Source: Acanthaster planci (lineage: Eukaryota > Echinodermata > Asteroidea > Valvatida > Acanthasteridae). Taken from it: a DNA stretch of 61,139 nt. The DNA is taken from contig NW_019091590.1 of assembly GCF_001949145.1 (NCBI RefSeq), positions 323,668 to 384,806 of the forward strand. The letters are read 5' to 3'. The translations under genes and the position numbers were made by a program. The stretch's first letter is position 1. Every line of letters starts with the position of its first letter. The notes below the pieces were generated by a model that had not been told where the DNA came from, searched no databases, and worked only from the letters and a program-made list of their open reading frames with translations. Shown in pieces: positions 1-12,700 of this stretch.

Positions 1-477
1 GGCATGGTTGCTTCAAAGGAAAAGCCTTTAACAATGTTACAGGTTGGCATTTATGATAAAGACACCCAAACCCTGTGGTAAGATCTGAACTCCACATCTT
101 TTACATGGGAACTATCTGTGGTTGGAACTGTTGTCATGTTTTATCTGATTTTTTACATTTTTCTGTTATTCATCGTCGCCATCACTATTTAGATCGATAA
201 GTCTTCGAAATAATGAAATGTAAAAGTATAAGTACCATTCAAATGTCATTTTTGGACAGGAACCTGCCTCTATCTGTAAAAATCTAAAAAAGGGGCATTA
301 CCATAGTTCAAATAATACTTTAGACATGATCAGCCTGAAATGTTTTTCAACTACTTTGAGGTGTCACACATTTAACTGAAGGCTATCAAACTTCATGGAA
401 AACGTAAAGATGGTGCTTTTCAGTATAAAAATAATCTTCAAATATAATGAAACTTTTAAAAATGTTCTCGTTGGTAG
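1..477. other. Intron or upstream non-coding sequence
   Basis: This stretch lies before the first convincing exon of the HYR/EGF gene. It ends in an AG acceptor at 476-477. A short open stretch at 1-77 is not flanked by splice sites of the right phase. The gene must continue 5' of the window, because no start codon or signal peptide is present here. Confidence 0.5.
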
Positions 478-729
478 GCCTTTCTTGTCCGCCTGTTGCT
501 GTCTCTGGAACACCTGGGACAACCATCACTGTTAACATACCCGAGCCCACAGTGCCTGGCAATACAGGAAATGTAAACTTCTTCTACTTTGTTGGCGGTC
601 TTCAAATAAGCAACCCAAGATCATACCCCGTGACTGTTCCAGCCAGTGGGCAAAGCACCGTAACTGTATCAATATTTGCCTTCGATGGATCCACTACACT
701 CCAGTGCAATTCTGACATTGTAGTCACAG
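478..729 (+). CDS. Exon: HYR domain 1
   Basis: The exon has 84 codons, with acceptor AG at 476-477 and donor GTAAAG at 730. It begins LSCPP and contains [26 protein letters not shown] and [12 protein letters not shown]. This follows the HYR pattern of Cys-Pro start, PG..V...P, an FP-V-G-like turn, T.V...A.D. and a final Cys before a hydrophobic strand. It closely resembles the exon at 8738-9007, sharing YPVTVPASG, so the two HYR units arose by duplication. Confidence 0.8.
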
Positions 730-3700
730 GTAAAGCATCTTTCCTCTCAAACAATGGTACTTTTGGAGATATAAATTGTTCACTGACCAAAGTTGACTCA
801 GTCTTCTAAACACGTCCACACAGTGATACCACAGAATTTGTCCAATCAATAATGGCATTTTCAGAGATGTAGGTTTTTCACTGGCCACAGTTTATTAAGT
901 CTATCCACCTAAAGCACACAATGTATGTACAGTTGTGTGTGCGTGACTGCACAATTAATTACCAACCCCATTTCGCTCCACAGTTTCAAGCAATGGCACT
1001 CAGTAATGAGTTACCTGGATTTGTTGACATATCATGGAAAGGCACATAGATTTTTCCTTTTAGGTTGGTGAAAAGAGTTTGCTTGTAACATATATTTAAG
1101 CGAAAGGACTCTTGAAAGTAAGATTACTTTTTCGAAACACCCTATGCAAACCTCAGAGTGTGATAGAATTACTTAAAGTTGTATTGGAGCTGTATTCGAA
1201 GTTGTTTCGTAGTTTGCAGTTGGTTTGGAGTTGTTTGTTTGAGTCTCTGTAATATTTCGAGAGTGTATCTTGAAAGTTTAGTCTGACTGTTTGCAATGGC
1301 ACTACTGTACATGAACATGGTGTTTCAGAAAGCATGCTTTATTTAACCTTTTCATGACCTTGTCTGTGGAGCGCTATAAGATTACACAAAGTACCTGGCA
1401 ATAATGGAGTGCCTTTGATACAAAATGAATGGCAATGAATACTACAGTCTCGGTCATGTGACATTCAGTTTGAACTTGTGACCTGGCAAGAATTCAGACT
1501 CAGTCATAAGTCAGTTCAATTTGAATCAACATCAAAATCCAGGTTACTTGGTTTGAGTCTGGGTGTGAGGAACCACAGTTTGTGTGGATTGAGTCTTAGA
1601 CATGAGAATGTTGATTGTGTCCTTGCTGAATCCAACTCACATGCTACTTCAAGTCTTCACAGTTCTACTTGCAAGTCATTGGGTTTTGGTCTTAGTCCTA
1701 GTCACTTGGGTGGGTCAAGCTCGAGATCTTATTTGATATCTCATTTTTTGCAGATACAGGCAGAGTGATGATGAAACATTGCATGACATACATTGTTTAC
1801 AATGATATCTGTGCATTTACTGTATTTATTTTGTATTATTTCCCCCTTTTAAAAACTTGTTTTATTATTATTTTTTTTAGGATGGAGGGGAATGACCCCC
1901 GAACCTCCCCTAAATCCATACCTTGTATAACTTTTTTTGAGTTTCAATTTTAATTACATATTACTTGAGTCTGAGAAGCTTGAGTTAGGTCAGGAGAAAC
2001 AATTTTAGTCTGAGCCATGTTACTTTTGAAAAGCTTGAAATTGACCACTAGATTGATAGTCTGAAACTTGAAGTATATCAATCAGTCAGTAAGAACAGAT
2101 TGTCCGTCTTGTTTTACTCATGAACCTATGTTTTTGTTTCAGCTGGTGGTACTTCACCATGTGGCAGCAATCCCTGCGTGAATGGTGGTACCTGCAATGT
2201 GATTGGTCAGGGATACACCTGTACCTGTCCTCNAAGGCTTCTCTGGCATCAACTGTCAACTTGGTATGTCTCTGGTTCCTTATGTTATTCTTCAGTGATC
2301 TAGCAGCAGTGCATTATTTCTGTAGTGTAAGGGGGGCTGGTAGTCAATAGAGAAAATATTTTTGAAATTTTGAATTTTGCAAAACCTTCAAAAGTGTACT
2401 GGCTTATCCCCCTTACTTGGAGGGGGGGCTCGACACCAATGAAACTTTGGAATGCTGTTCACAGCAGACACTGTGGATGCAATGATATACTTGCGCACCT
2501 TATACCTTCTGCATGGTCATTTCCTGTCGCAGAGGGCAGAATATGTATCAGTTTATAAGGAAAAAAAAGAAAAACGGAGCACAAAGTTGAATCACTTTGC
2601 TTTTTGTCCCAGCATTGTGTGAGCCCATAGCTTCTGGGCTGGTAAGTTACTCATAAGAGCTTAGGAAGAGCCTATACCATTGTGTGCACTGGTTGACAAA
2701 TGCACATGAGAGAGAATGCGCACTGTCACCTTCTCTTGTCTGAATGTGCACAACTAAAAGTTGCTGTCCACAAAAGGAACGTGTCTGAATTTCTAAGGAT
2801 GGAAAATGATTTTTAAAAAGTGTGAGCTGAAGGTTTGTACATTGTACAAGTATCTAGTACATTTAAAAGCAGCTACGTGGGGTCCATTACTATCCCCAGG
2901 TTAAAGCACTGTGTTTAAAACCATGTGGCACTCTATCATCTTTTTTAAACCACATTTGTGATGGACTCACTACTAATTTTAAACAGGTAAACTCCTCAAG
3001 TATTTATGAAGAAGACATAGCAATATTCCATCCATAGCCACCGTGGTCTTGGGGGCATGTCTTCCCTTGAGGTAGAAGGAGGCCTATTGGTAGAGTATGC
3101 AATTCCCAGTCAAAGATTTGAGATTTGAATCCAGTAGCAGGCAACATATTATGACCTCGGATGAATCACTTTACTCCAACCAGCCCCTCTCCACTCAATG
3201 CAGATGGGAACCGGTGAGGGCAGAGATAACTATGTGTGCTGATATGGGCTTGCCAACCGGTCTTGACTGATAAATGGGGTAGTAATTATAAAGTGCTTGG
3301 AAATCTTTAGCACAATGGCAAGTACTACATAAATCAGTACAGTTACCTTTTCCATGTTTGAACTTTTTTCGACAGAGGCCGCACCAGAGTTGTAGTGACT
3401 TGAGTCACAAATATTGGTAATTGAACTTGAGTTTGGATGGGTACATAAATGACATGAACTTGAGTCCTTCATCAGAAGACTTGACTTAAGTGAAAGTTAA
3501 TAATACTTGAGTCCCCAAACTATAAGCAAACTCCTTTGTAAAAAGTATTTGCAATTATTCAGAGTACGAGTTAATGTTCATGTCATTTGTTATTGTTATC
3601 AAGAGAAAGATGTGGTGTGACCACATGTAGAAACCTACTCAACTTTATTTGAGTCACTATGTTACGATGTCTTGACTCAACTGGAGTCACTGCATTACAA

Positions 3701-6700
3701 TGACTCAACTCAACGCAAGTCATAAAAATTAGCCTTGTTTTATCTCTGGGCTGCACAGGACAAATGTTGAATAGCAGTAATTCTCGAATTACTGACTTAT
3801 ACTTCAAAGGACTCCCGTTTAATACATTGTTAGACTCTCCTGGAATGTACGAAAACTGCTTTAAAATCAAGTTGGAGCAAAGTGTATTGAAAATGTTGTG
3901 AATCAGGAAGACACTTCATTGCACATTTTCATGTTCTAAGTTTGAACCCCAAATTTGCTCTCTGAAAACATTCCTGGGAAACCGTTGCTAGGTGGCTCAT
4001 TTCTGTGTACTCACACAACAATATTGCTAAATATGGAAATTTACCACAACAAAATTCGAACAAGTCCAACAGTCTTCCTAACTTAAATAGATTTGACTTA
4101 AGTAACTTTGAATGTTCGACATTAAATTTTGTTATTAAAAGCGTGAGGAAAAATGCATCGGCTAAATACTTCTTCGAAGAGAAAACCTGCCAGTTTGCAC
4201 TACACTGATGTTGTGAAACTGCAGTGAGTTTTTATTGAAAAGATGAGGCAGACAAGTCAGACCTATTTTGCAGAATGCCACAAGTGAGAGTGTACAAGCA
4301 CTATGTCAGTTATGACTTCAAGTTTACTCAAAATTGACATGGAACTTGTGATTTGACCTGAGGAAACTTGGTTTTGTGATTCAACTGGACCTATAGAAGA
4401 ATGTCTTTGTTTCAACTCTGTATTTAATAGAGACAGCGCAAGTACATATTCATGACGTTTTTCCGATGCAGATCCTTGCTCTGTAAGTCCTTGTCTGAAT
4501 GGTGGGACATGTTCAGTGAGTGGGAACACCTTCATCTGTCAGTGCCCCAGTGGATTCTCAGGAGTGGACTGTGGAACTACAGGTCAGACCCGCTAGTTTC
4601 CAAGGCATGCACTTTCCAGAATGGGCGTAGAGATAGCTGAATTGCTCAAATATAAACTGGCTATCGGGAGGCAGCTGAGGACAGCATCAGACATGACGAC
4701 ATTAATGGCATTTGTTTCTGACTGATTCAAATCATTAATAAGTTGTGGAACCAAGGAACTTCATTCCTGTTAAATTTCAAATGAAAATTTGGTGTAACAC
4801 TACTCGACGGACTGTTATCCTGGGCTCTATCCAACTCATACAGACTTTCCGAAAGAACGACAGTCACAGTTATGTCACATGTGACAGGTGATATGTATGT
4901 CAGTGGGTAAAGGTCATGCCCAACATTTAGCCCTTCCATGCTTGTCAGTGAGTGCGGCACAAGTTGGTGTTCAGGGTTGAAGATAACCGGTCTCTATCCA
5001 GCTCGAAGGACCATTTTTTGTTGGACTGTTACCCTGGGCTCTATCCAACTCATACAATCATAATAAACAACAGGACAGGATTCTATCATTTCATTACAGT
5101 TTTATGCCATCTCAATACCAGCACTAGGTTTGACATTGAAATGGGTTTTGAGGTGCGCCGATAGGTCGGTTCCTCCTTTTCAAGCAGCCCTCCCTTGTTA
5201 GATTTGAATTGGTAGGTTGTATTGACAAGGGAATGTGAACATGAAAATGGTGAAGTACAGGAATTGAGTCCTGGGCAGTAATATATAACATGAAATTTAA
5301 CTTTCAATGAGACAGGTAATAAGCCTGAGACAAGCCAAGCATTCAGTTTATATCGGGTTATTGGGATGAGTCTGGTTTGAAGCTCTTTTAACTGAAGAAA
5401 TAATTCCAAACTGCTTTCTTTTAAGCTGTATAAAACCCACTTTATTTTTCCAATGATGACATAAGTATTTTTGCTTAACTCACCCCCAAATTATGTTTTT
5501 GTACCCTGAAAATCCTGAAATTCTGTGCAGTTTGCTGACAAGTGATTGCAATCGATACGATAGTTTGCTTGTCATTCTTTTGTTTTCTGGTGCAGGCTGT
5601 ACAACATATCTGCGTGGTTGTGGGCTGAATGCATATTCCCTACGGTCCGGTTGCGTTCATGGCACTGCTGTAGGGGGTGATAATTTTTCAATGTGCAGTC
5701 CAACCTAACTATAGTGTAATACATGTAATTCAAAAACAAAATTGACAGAATGACCTCGCTAGCAGATGTTTCTACTTGACTCGAGACCAGCTATAATATC
5801 GAGACCAAAGAGAACTGAGACCAGGACCGAGACCAAGACCAAGACCATAGCTATTGAGACTGAGACCGGCAAAAAGTGGTCTTGAGACCGATCTGGAAAC
5901 CTACGTCACTGCATACTGTTTAGTATCATGCTCATTTTTAAACTTCGGAATATCCAGTTTTGGGAGACTGTCCCATATCCGGCAACTATAGCCTAGCACA
6001 CTGGACCCAACTGGGGCAAGATTCTGCCTTGGGTTGGCGGCAGGAATGGTAGGTGTTTCTCCTTCTTTGGACTTTCCGCTGTTTGAAGTCCCATCAGAGT
6101 CACTGTCTGATGGATTGCCACCATCATGAGAGTTACCTGCAATACTTCATTCTTCCTCCATCTCACTGGTGTTGCTGACGTCTTTGTTTGTTTACCTTCT
6201 TTGGAACCTTTTGACTGCTGACTCACTGATTGGGTTGGAGTGGGATGAGAATTACTGCAACCATCATGCACTGGCATATAGACTGGTGAGGGCTCCGTCA
6301 CCGCTGTTAATCCACTGAATAAATGCACATTCTGTGATTGAACTGAGTTAGGAACAAAGGAATGCACAGTAGGGTTAAATTTTAAAGGAGTTGACACTGT
6401 TACGCCGCTGAAACCTGCCACCCTGGCAGAAGTGCGCAGCTGCATTAAATTTGCAGCGCTAGGCCATAATGTTTGCAATGGCTGTGACGGCTGCAATGGC
6501 TGCGGCGGCTGCATTGGATGCAGTAGCAGCAACGGTTTCAAGGAAATGGTAATTGGACTTGCTTCTACAAAAGAACCTACATGTACAGGCTATGCAGGTA
6601 CAAACTTGTGATACCTTGTCTACCCAATCATATGTCATACTTTGAACATACTCATCTGAACCCTCTACGTCAATACTTTGCTCTCTTTTTGTTCTTATTC

Positions 6701-9700
6701 AGTCTCTTCTGCCATTAACTGTTCATGCTGCAATTTGTCTTTTTCAAGCTTAACTACGGACTGCTGCAAGTTTGAGTCAATTTGAATTTGCCTCTGCTCC
6801 GCTAGGAACCAGATCCGGGCACTCTCCTCCAAATTGGAGGTTAATGCAGCTCTCTTCAATTCCTTGTGCTTTTTCCAGAGACTCCTGCTCTGCCAAACTT
6901 CTTGCTATCCGGGATCCGAAAGAAATGGTTGAACCTTGAGTTTTCTTACTACACTCTGAAGGGTGCCTGGTTGCATCCATAGGTTGTTCGGAGCCTCCAA
7001 TTCCATTTCCATGCTGGAGGCTCTTTGGAAGACTGAACTTGGTATCCTGCACCAAATAAGCAGGATAATGCTTAATTCTGGTTGGACGATTTGCTGCCAG
7101 ACGGTCAAACAAAACGGTGGTCACAGTTGTATTATGCCCAACATTCAACCCTTCCATGCTTGTCATTGAATGTGGTACATCGTCAGTGTTCAGGGGTGAA
7201 GATAGCAGATATCTATCCAGCTTGAAGGACCATTTTTTGTAGGACTGTTATCCAGGGCTCTATCCAACTCATACATTCATAATAAACAACAGGACAGGAT
7301 TCTGTTGTGTGATGACAGTTTTATTCCGTCTCAATACCAGCACTGGGTTTGACATTGAAATGGAGTTTCACAGTTCATCAATAGATCAGTCCCTCCTCTC
7401 AAGCAGCCCTCCCTTGCTAGAGTTAGACTGGTAGGCTGCATTTTGCCCTCTGCCACATGAGATTTGTGGTCAAAATGCTACTAATAACCTTGGGCTGTTT
7501 CTAATAATATTGGTTTTACTAATTTCTCTCAGTAAAGAATGAAATTACAGAAACTGCTAATTGTAAATGTTTTATGCAGTAAGCTACACTGACAGCATAT
7601 GTACTTTCCTGATTAACTTTCTCATGGATTTTACATTGAAGAAAGTATATTTCAGTTCATAAACAGAATCTTCCAGTTTCAGTTCCCCCCTTGATATACA
7701 TGTAAATTGAGGGTCATTTAATTCATACAACATAACCATTCCATAGTTATGTAGAATCACATGTAGTACCTCACATAGAAGCATGCTTGTACATATGTAT
7801 TCTATTTTCTGTCTTGAGTGGAACAGACAAAGAGCACTTATGAAGTTAATCTACCTGGTTTGAGTCTGAGCTTTAGTTTGACTCATGAGTCACATCGATG
7901 AGATAAGTTTAAATCTTATGTTTGTATTCTTTGCAGGTTCCAACCTGTGTTCTCCCAACCCATGTCAAAATGGCGGTGCCTGTTCCTTGGTTGGCAGTAC
8001 CTTCTCATGCGCCTGCACATCAGGATTTACTGGGCTCACTTGCACGACACCCATTGTCCGTATGTAGAAGCACAAGCACAAGTTCTAAAATCCAATGTTT
8101 TCATGCAGTGGGCCTATATTGCCACAGATGCCTTTGTCAAACTGGGAGATTGTGGTGGTGGCTTTTTACAGAAGGCCTACCCATGGTGGCTCATTTTCGG
8201 GTACAGTGTTTTTGCCACTGCTCGGCTGACCCCAGCTGTGCAGTGTACCTGTACCAGGATTATACTTTTGTAAAACAAAAACTGCATATTTTCAGGGTTA
8301 TGTCAAGTTTCATAACTGCCAAAGTGGAGAATAAAAGGCTTCAAAAGATGATGCAAAGTAACAAATATAGACAAGATTTACTGTACAGAAGATGTGCCTG
8401 TGTATGACTTCGGCATTTTGATTGTACCCAATCTCCCCCACTCACTGGCACAGACTGACGTCATTGTTCACCACTACTGCTGTTAAATACCGTTTGTACT
8501 GCGCACCTGCTGCACTCCCATAAACCATATATTTTGGATGTACGTGCATTTTGGTCACACGTGGCCAAGCCCAAAGCAGGGGAACCTTGCATGGAAAAAT
8601 AAAAGAAACAACCCATCTCTTGTTAATGCAGTTATTAGATATTGTGGACACTCTTACAGCATGGCTGATGTTAATGCCTTGCTTTTAATTTAGATGAAAT
8701 GAGGTGTAAATTAGGTTTTTGTTTTTTTTTTTGGTAGTTTTCACAATCACTTGCCAAAATCTGATCACGGCCTCGGGAACAGCAGGAACCACTGTCCTTG
8801 TCAATATTCCTCAGCCGACAATCAGTGGGACACCTTCAGGGTCTGTCCAGGTTGTCTACTTGGATGCAGCCAACAACCAGATAACCAACTCAACAGCATA
8901 CCCGGTGACCGTTCCGGCAAGTGGAACAAGCATCGTGTCTGTCTCAGTACAGGTTACTGATGGCGCTGGGAGATTGCAGACCTGCACTATTCCAATCCAA
9001 GTCGCAGGTAAACATGCTACATTCGTTTTATTCCGAACATTGCACTATCCGTGGAAAATAATGTTACAGGAGCTTGAGATTTCTTCCTTAGCTAACACAG
9101 TCAACCTTTTACTGGATCATTTCCAGATCTTTTAAAATCACCAGGAGGTTTTTGGAGAATTTTGAAGGATGGAGGAAAGTGAATCCAATCAATGCCACCA
9201 TATAATTTGCTGCCCCTGAAAATGTTTCCAATTACTTGATTACTTGATGGGCCCATGGGGAGTCCATCTGGCATTGGTTCACCTTTCACCTCAAGCCTGG
9301 GTTCAATTCCTGGCTCGGTCCACATGTTTGTTGGGTTATCAGTCTCTACCTGATTCCTTGGGTTTACCCTGAATAGTCCTCCGGGATTTTCTTCCCACCT
9401 CTAAAACTGTAACTTCTTCTCGTTATCTCTAGTTTTCTTCAGGCTTGCCAGCTACAATGCCTAAGGTTCTTTTGAGTAGCCCTTGGTGTCATTGCCAGAT
9501 ATAATTACTAATGATAATGCCATTGAATTTTTTGTAATTCACTTCATGTGTCGCTCCTTTGTGTCCCATTTAAAATGATATTCACAATTTTTGTATCCTT
9601 TCAAGGGTATTTTGGTGCCTTTCCTGATTTTTATTCTCATATGAATTACAGCCGTTTTATAAACTGGCCATAATTTGGTATATTTTGCTGTTAGGAATTT

Positions 9701-12700
9701 TAAAATTTTGGTGATGCGTTGTTGCTTCAGTTCATGACAATGGGCGAGTGAGCAATGTTTGCCCACTAATAGTTTTAACCACTTGATGCTGTGCTTTGTT
9801 AGGTCAAAGCGCAATTACAAGGTTGAAGAATTTGCAGGTAAAAAAAAATGCCCCTAGCAGCTTTTTCGGGTAACAAAATCCATTGTTAATTGGCTATTGA
9901 TCAAAGTTTTCGGCTCACAGATTAAATAGATAAGCCCCAAGTGAACAGTGTCTCTCTGCAATGACATCACAAGCGTCAGCACTCACTTCTGGGGAAAGTG
10001 TGGAAAATTTGAAACACACTAAAAAGTGCCTTTTTCCATAAGAATAGGCGAAAAGAAATGCAAGATAAGTTTTCTTACATGTAAGAGGAGTACAACACCG
10101 CTCATAGCAGGTTTAATTTGCTAGTCAGATACACACTGTGAACCCTTTAAAACTTTGCAGTACAAAGATGGTGCCTTAAGGTTCCTGAACTGTGTGTGGA
10201 GGATTGTAGGTGGATCTTCCACCTTAGTATAGAATTAGGTGAAGAAAGAGCCCCCCCCCCCGAAAAAATACTGAAGGCACTACAAAGTTTTCTTACCACA
10301 AATTTGACACAGGTTTTACAATTTGTAGTATGACTAATCATGCTAGGTCAGCTTCAGCAGCAGTAAAGGGGTCATTGGTGGATGGGGAGGGGGCAAATGG
10401 GGCCATATTGACCTCTGTCATGGGGGTAACCATCTTGCTTTTCTAACATTCAAAGCACAACCCAAACTGAAGCCGGAAAATAGCTTGTCCCCTTCATCAA
10501 TATGTGAAGTTGTATTACTATTGTCAATGGGTTTATTGAGAATAAGACGAACATGACAGTATGATAGAAGGCCACTGCCCCACCCCCCCCCCAAAAAAAC
10601 CCCCCAATTTTTCGAGGGGTGTGTTTTAAAAGAAAGGAGAATGTCTTTGTGTTTATTTTATTTACCCTCCTCACCATGCTGTGCATTAAGCTCCAAATAT
10701 GAGCCTTACATCCCAGAAAGCAAAAAAAAGGGCTTAAACCCCTCCTCCCCTTTGAAAGTAAACTTATGCCCCCAAATCTCCCAGCAATGAAAGTCACCCC
10801 TAAGGAGAAGATGCTGTAATTCCAACAATGATCATTTGTGTCATTTGTGTCCTTTCAGCGACCACCGTAAACCCATGCAACCCAAATCCTTGCCAGAACG
10901 GTGGCACATGTGCCATTTCAGGCTCCGGGTTCTTGTGCTCTTGCCCGATTGTGTGGGTGGGAGCTACTTGTGCATCATGTAAGTAAAACACCCTTACATA
11001 TGTATGCTTGTGGGTATTTCCTTCGTTCTTGTGTAAAAAACTCCCACACAACATGGAAAAAATTTCAAATCACTGCCATTTCAACCAAATTCAGTTTCCT
11101 AGGTTGAAATTTTGACCATATGCCCCTTATATAAAACACTTCAATTTGCGATGGATGAATGGCACTTGAAAATTCCTCCTTTTTGAGTAAATTTGAAATG
11201 TCAAGCGCATGTTAGTTTGAAAATGTGAAACAAGCACTTGGCACAGATTTTTTACCTGGTAAGCAGTGGTGCCATGGGCTCTTTATATGTTGTTACGGGA
11301 GACAAGACCTCACATTTAGCGGTAGTGTTGAGCAAGAACTTTGAGAGAGTTTGTCTGCAAGTTTCTAGATACATAGTTGATGCAGATGGGAGCAGCTGAC
11401 AGCTTTGGACCAAAAAAATTGGACACACACGACCTACTAAAAACAATTCCCAGCAAAAACCTACAACCCCAACCAACTTGAAAACCTCCAAATCCAAGCC
11501 CTGAAGCCAAAGCTCTGTCCCCCAAACCCACATGCGTTCAACTTTTATGAATTTACAGGGAAATATGATATCTGGTATCAGAAATGCAGTTGACTTTCAG
11601 AACCGGGGATCCCTCAAAAAAATGAATCTCCAGGCCATTTTGTTTCCATTAAAAAAAGCAATTATAAAGAGCAAATTTGAGGAGCTCTTTGTTCTCAGCT
11701 TGGCATACTGATGAGAGTGGACATTATATGGGGTAAATATGTTGAGGGTTTCCATTGATTTGCATCATGAAAATTATTTGACTTGCAACCCTCTGTTATT
11801 ATTAGGTTAAGTTGGAGTGTGAACGTGGCTGTTATGTTTTTAACATGTAATCAGGAATGAATGTTGGGGGTGTGTTTGGGAGGGGAGGAGATGGACCATG
11901 ATTCCTCCATTCAACCCTGTGTTTTTTGTATTTTGTTCATTTTTGTGATGTCTTGTGTTATTTGTGAGTGTTTGTTACCGGAGTTCCAGTGACTTGCTTG
12001 ACTTTGGTTTGTTTGGATTTTTTTTCTCCAGTCAACCCATGTAATTCTAACCCATGCCCGGCTGGTATGGAGTGCTATTTCCGCCCGGATTCATTCGTGT
12101 GTGGCCCGCCCTCATCAGGTATGTCTTGATGTGTAGAGCAGGTTGTATTGATGCTATGAGGGCATGGAAAGTTAGGGACAGTTTTTTGAAAGCTTTGGTG
12201 AATTATGCCTTCCAGGATTGGGGGAAAAAGGGAAAGTAACATTTTTCAGTAGCGTACCTTGTTTGTTTTTTTGTCGGTGGGAACTTACTTGTCACACAAA
12301 ATCAGCAAAGGGTCAACATGTTATCTATCACAGGGAAAAAAAATAAGTACCTCCGCTCTTCAGAAAAAAATATGGATGTGTGGATGAACGACCGAAAGTG
12401 CTTTGCGTCCTGTAAAATAATGATGTCCTCATACTGTTTACCCAAAATGGGTCACTTGGGAGACATTCCCATAAGAACGTTCACAAACTTTACTGTCCCA
12501 TAATTCAATATTCCCTAATCTGATTTCAACCAAAATTTGTATGTTTTCATTTTAGACCGTAGTCATCTCTCAAAATTGGACAGTAAAATTCAGCCTCCTT
12601 CTGGTAGTTGGAGCATTAAGGAGACATTGAAATGTCTCCCTAATGACCGATGTCTCCCTAAGGTCGAAAAATTTACCATAAAATGTCTCCGTAATGACTC

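Noticed and set aside
1-77. Open stretch in frame 1 ending before GTAAGA
   Set aside because: Its donor would be phase 2, unlike all other exons of the gene, and no EGF, HYR or other domain is visible.
3085-3132. Possible tRNA gene
   Set aside because: A- and B-box words are present but the cloverleaf arms do not pair and a SINE tail follows.
5590-5708. Cysteine-containing stretch after GTGCAG that could be an extra EGF exon
   Set aside because: The cysteine spacing does not fit EGF, there is no good donor in phase 1, and the frame ends in a stop.
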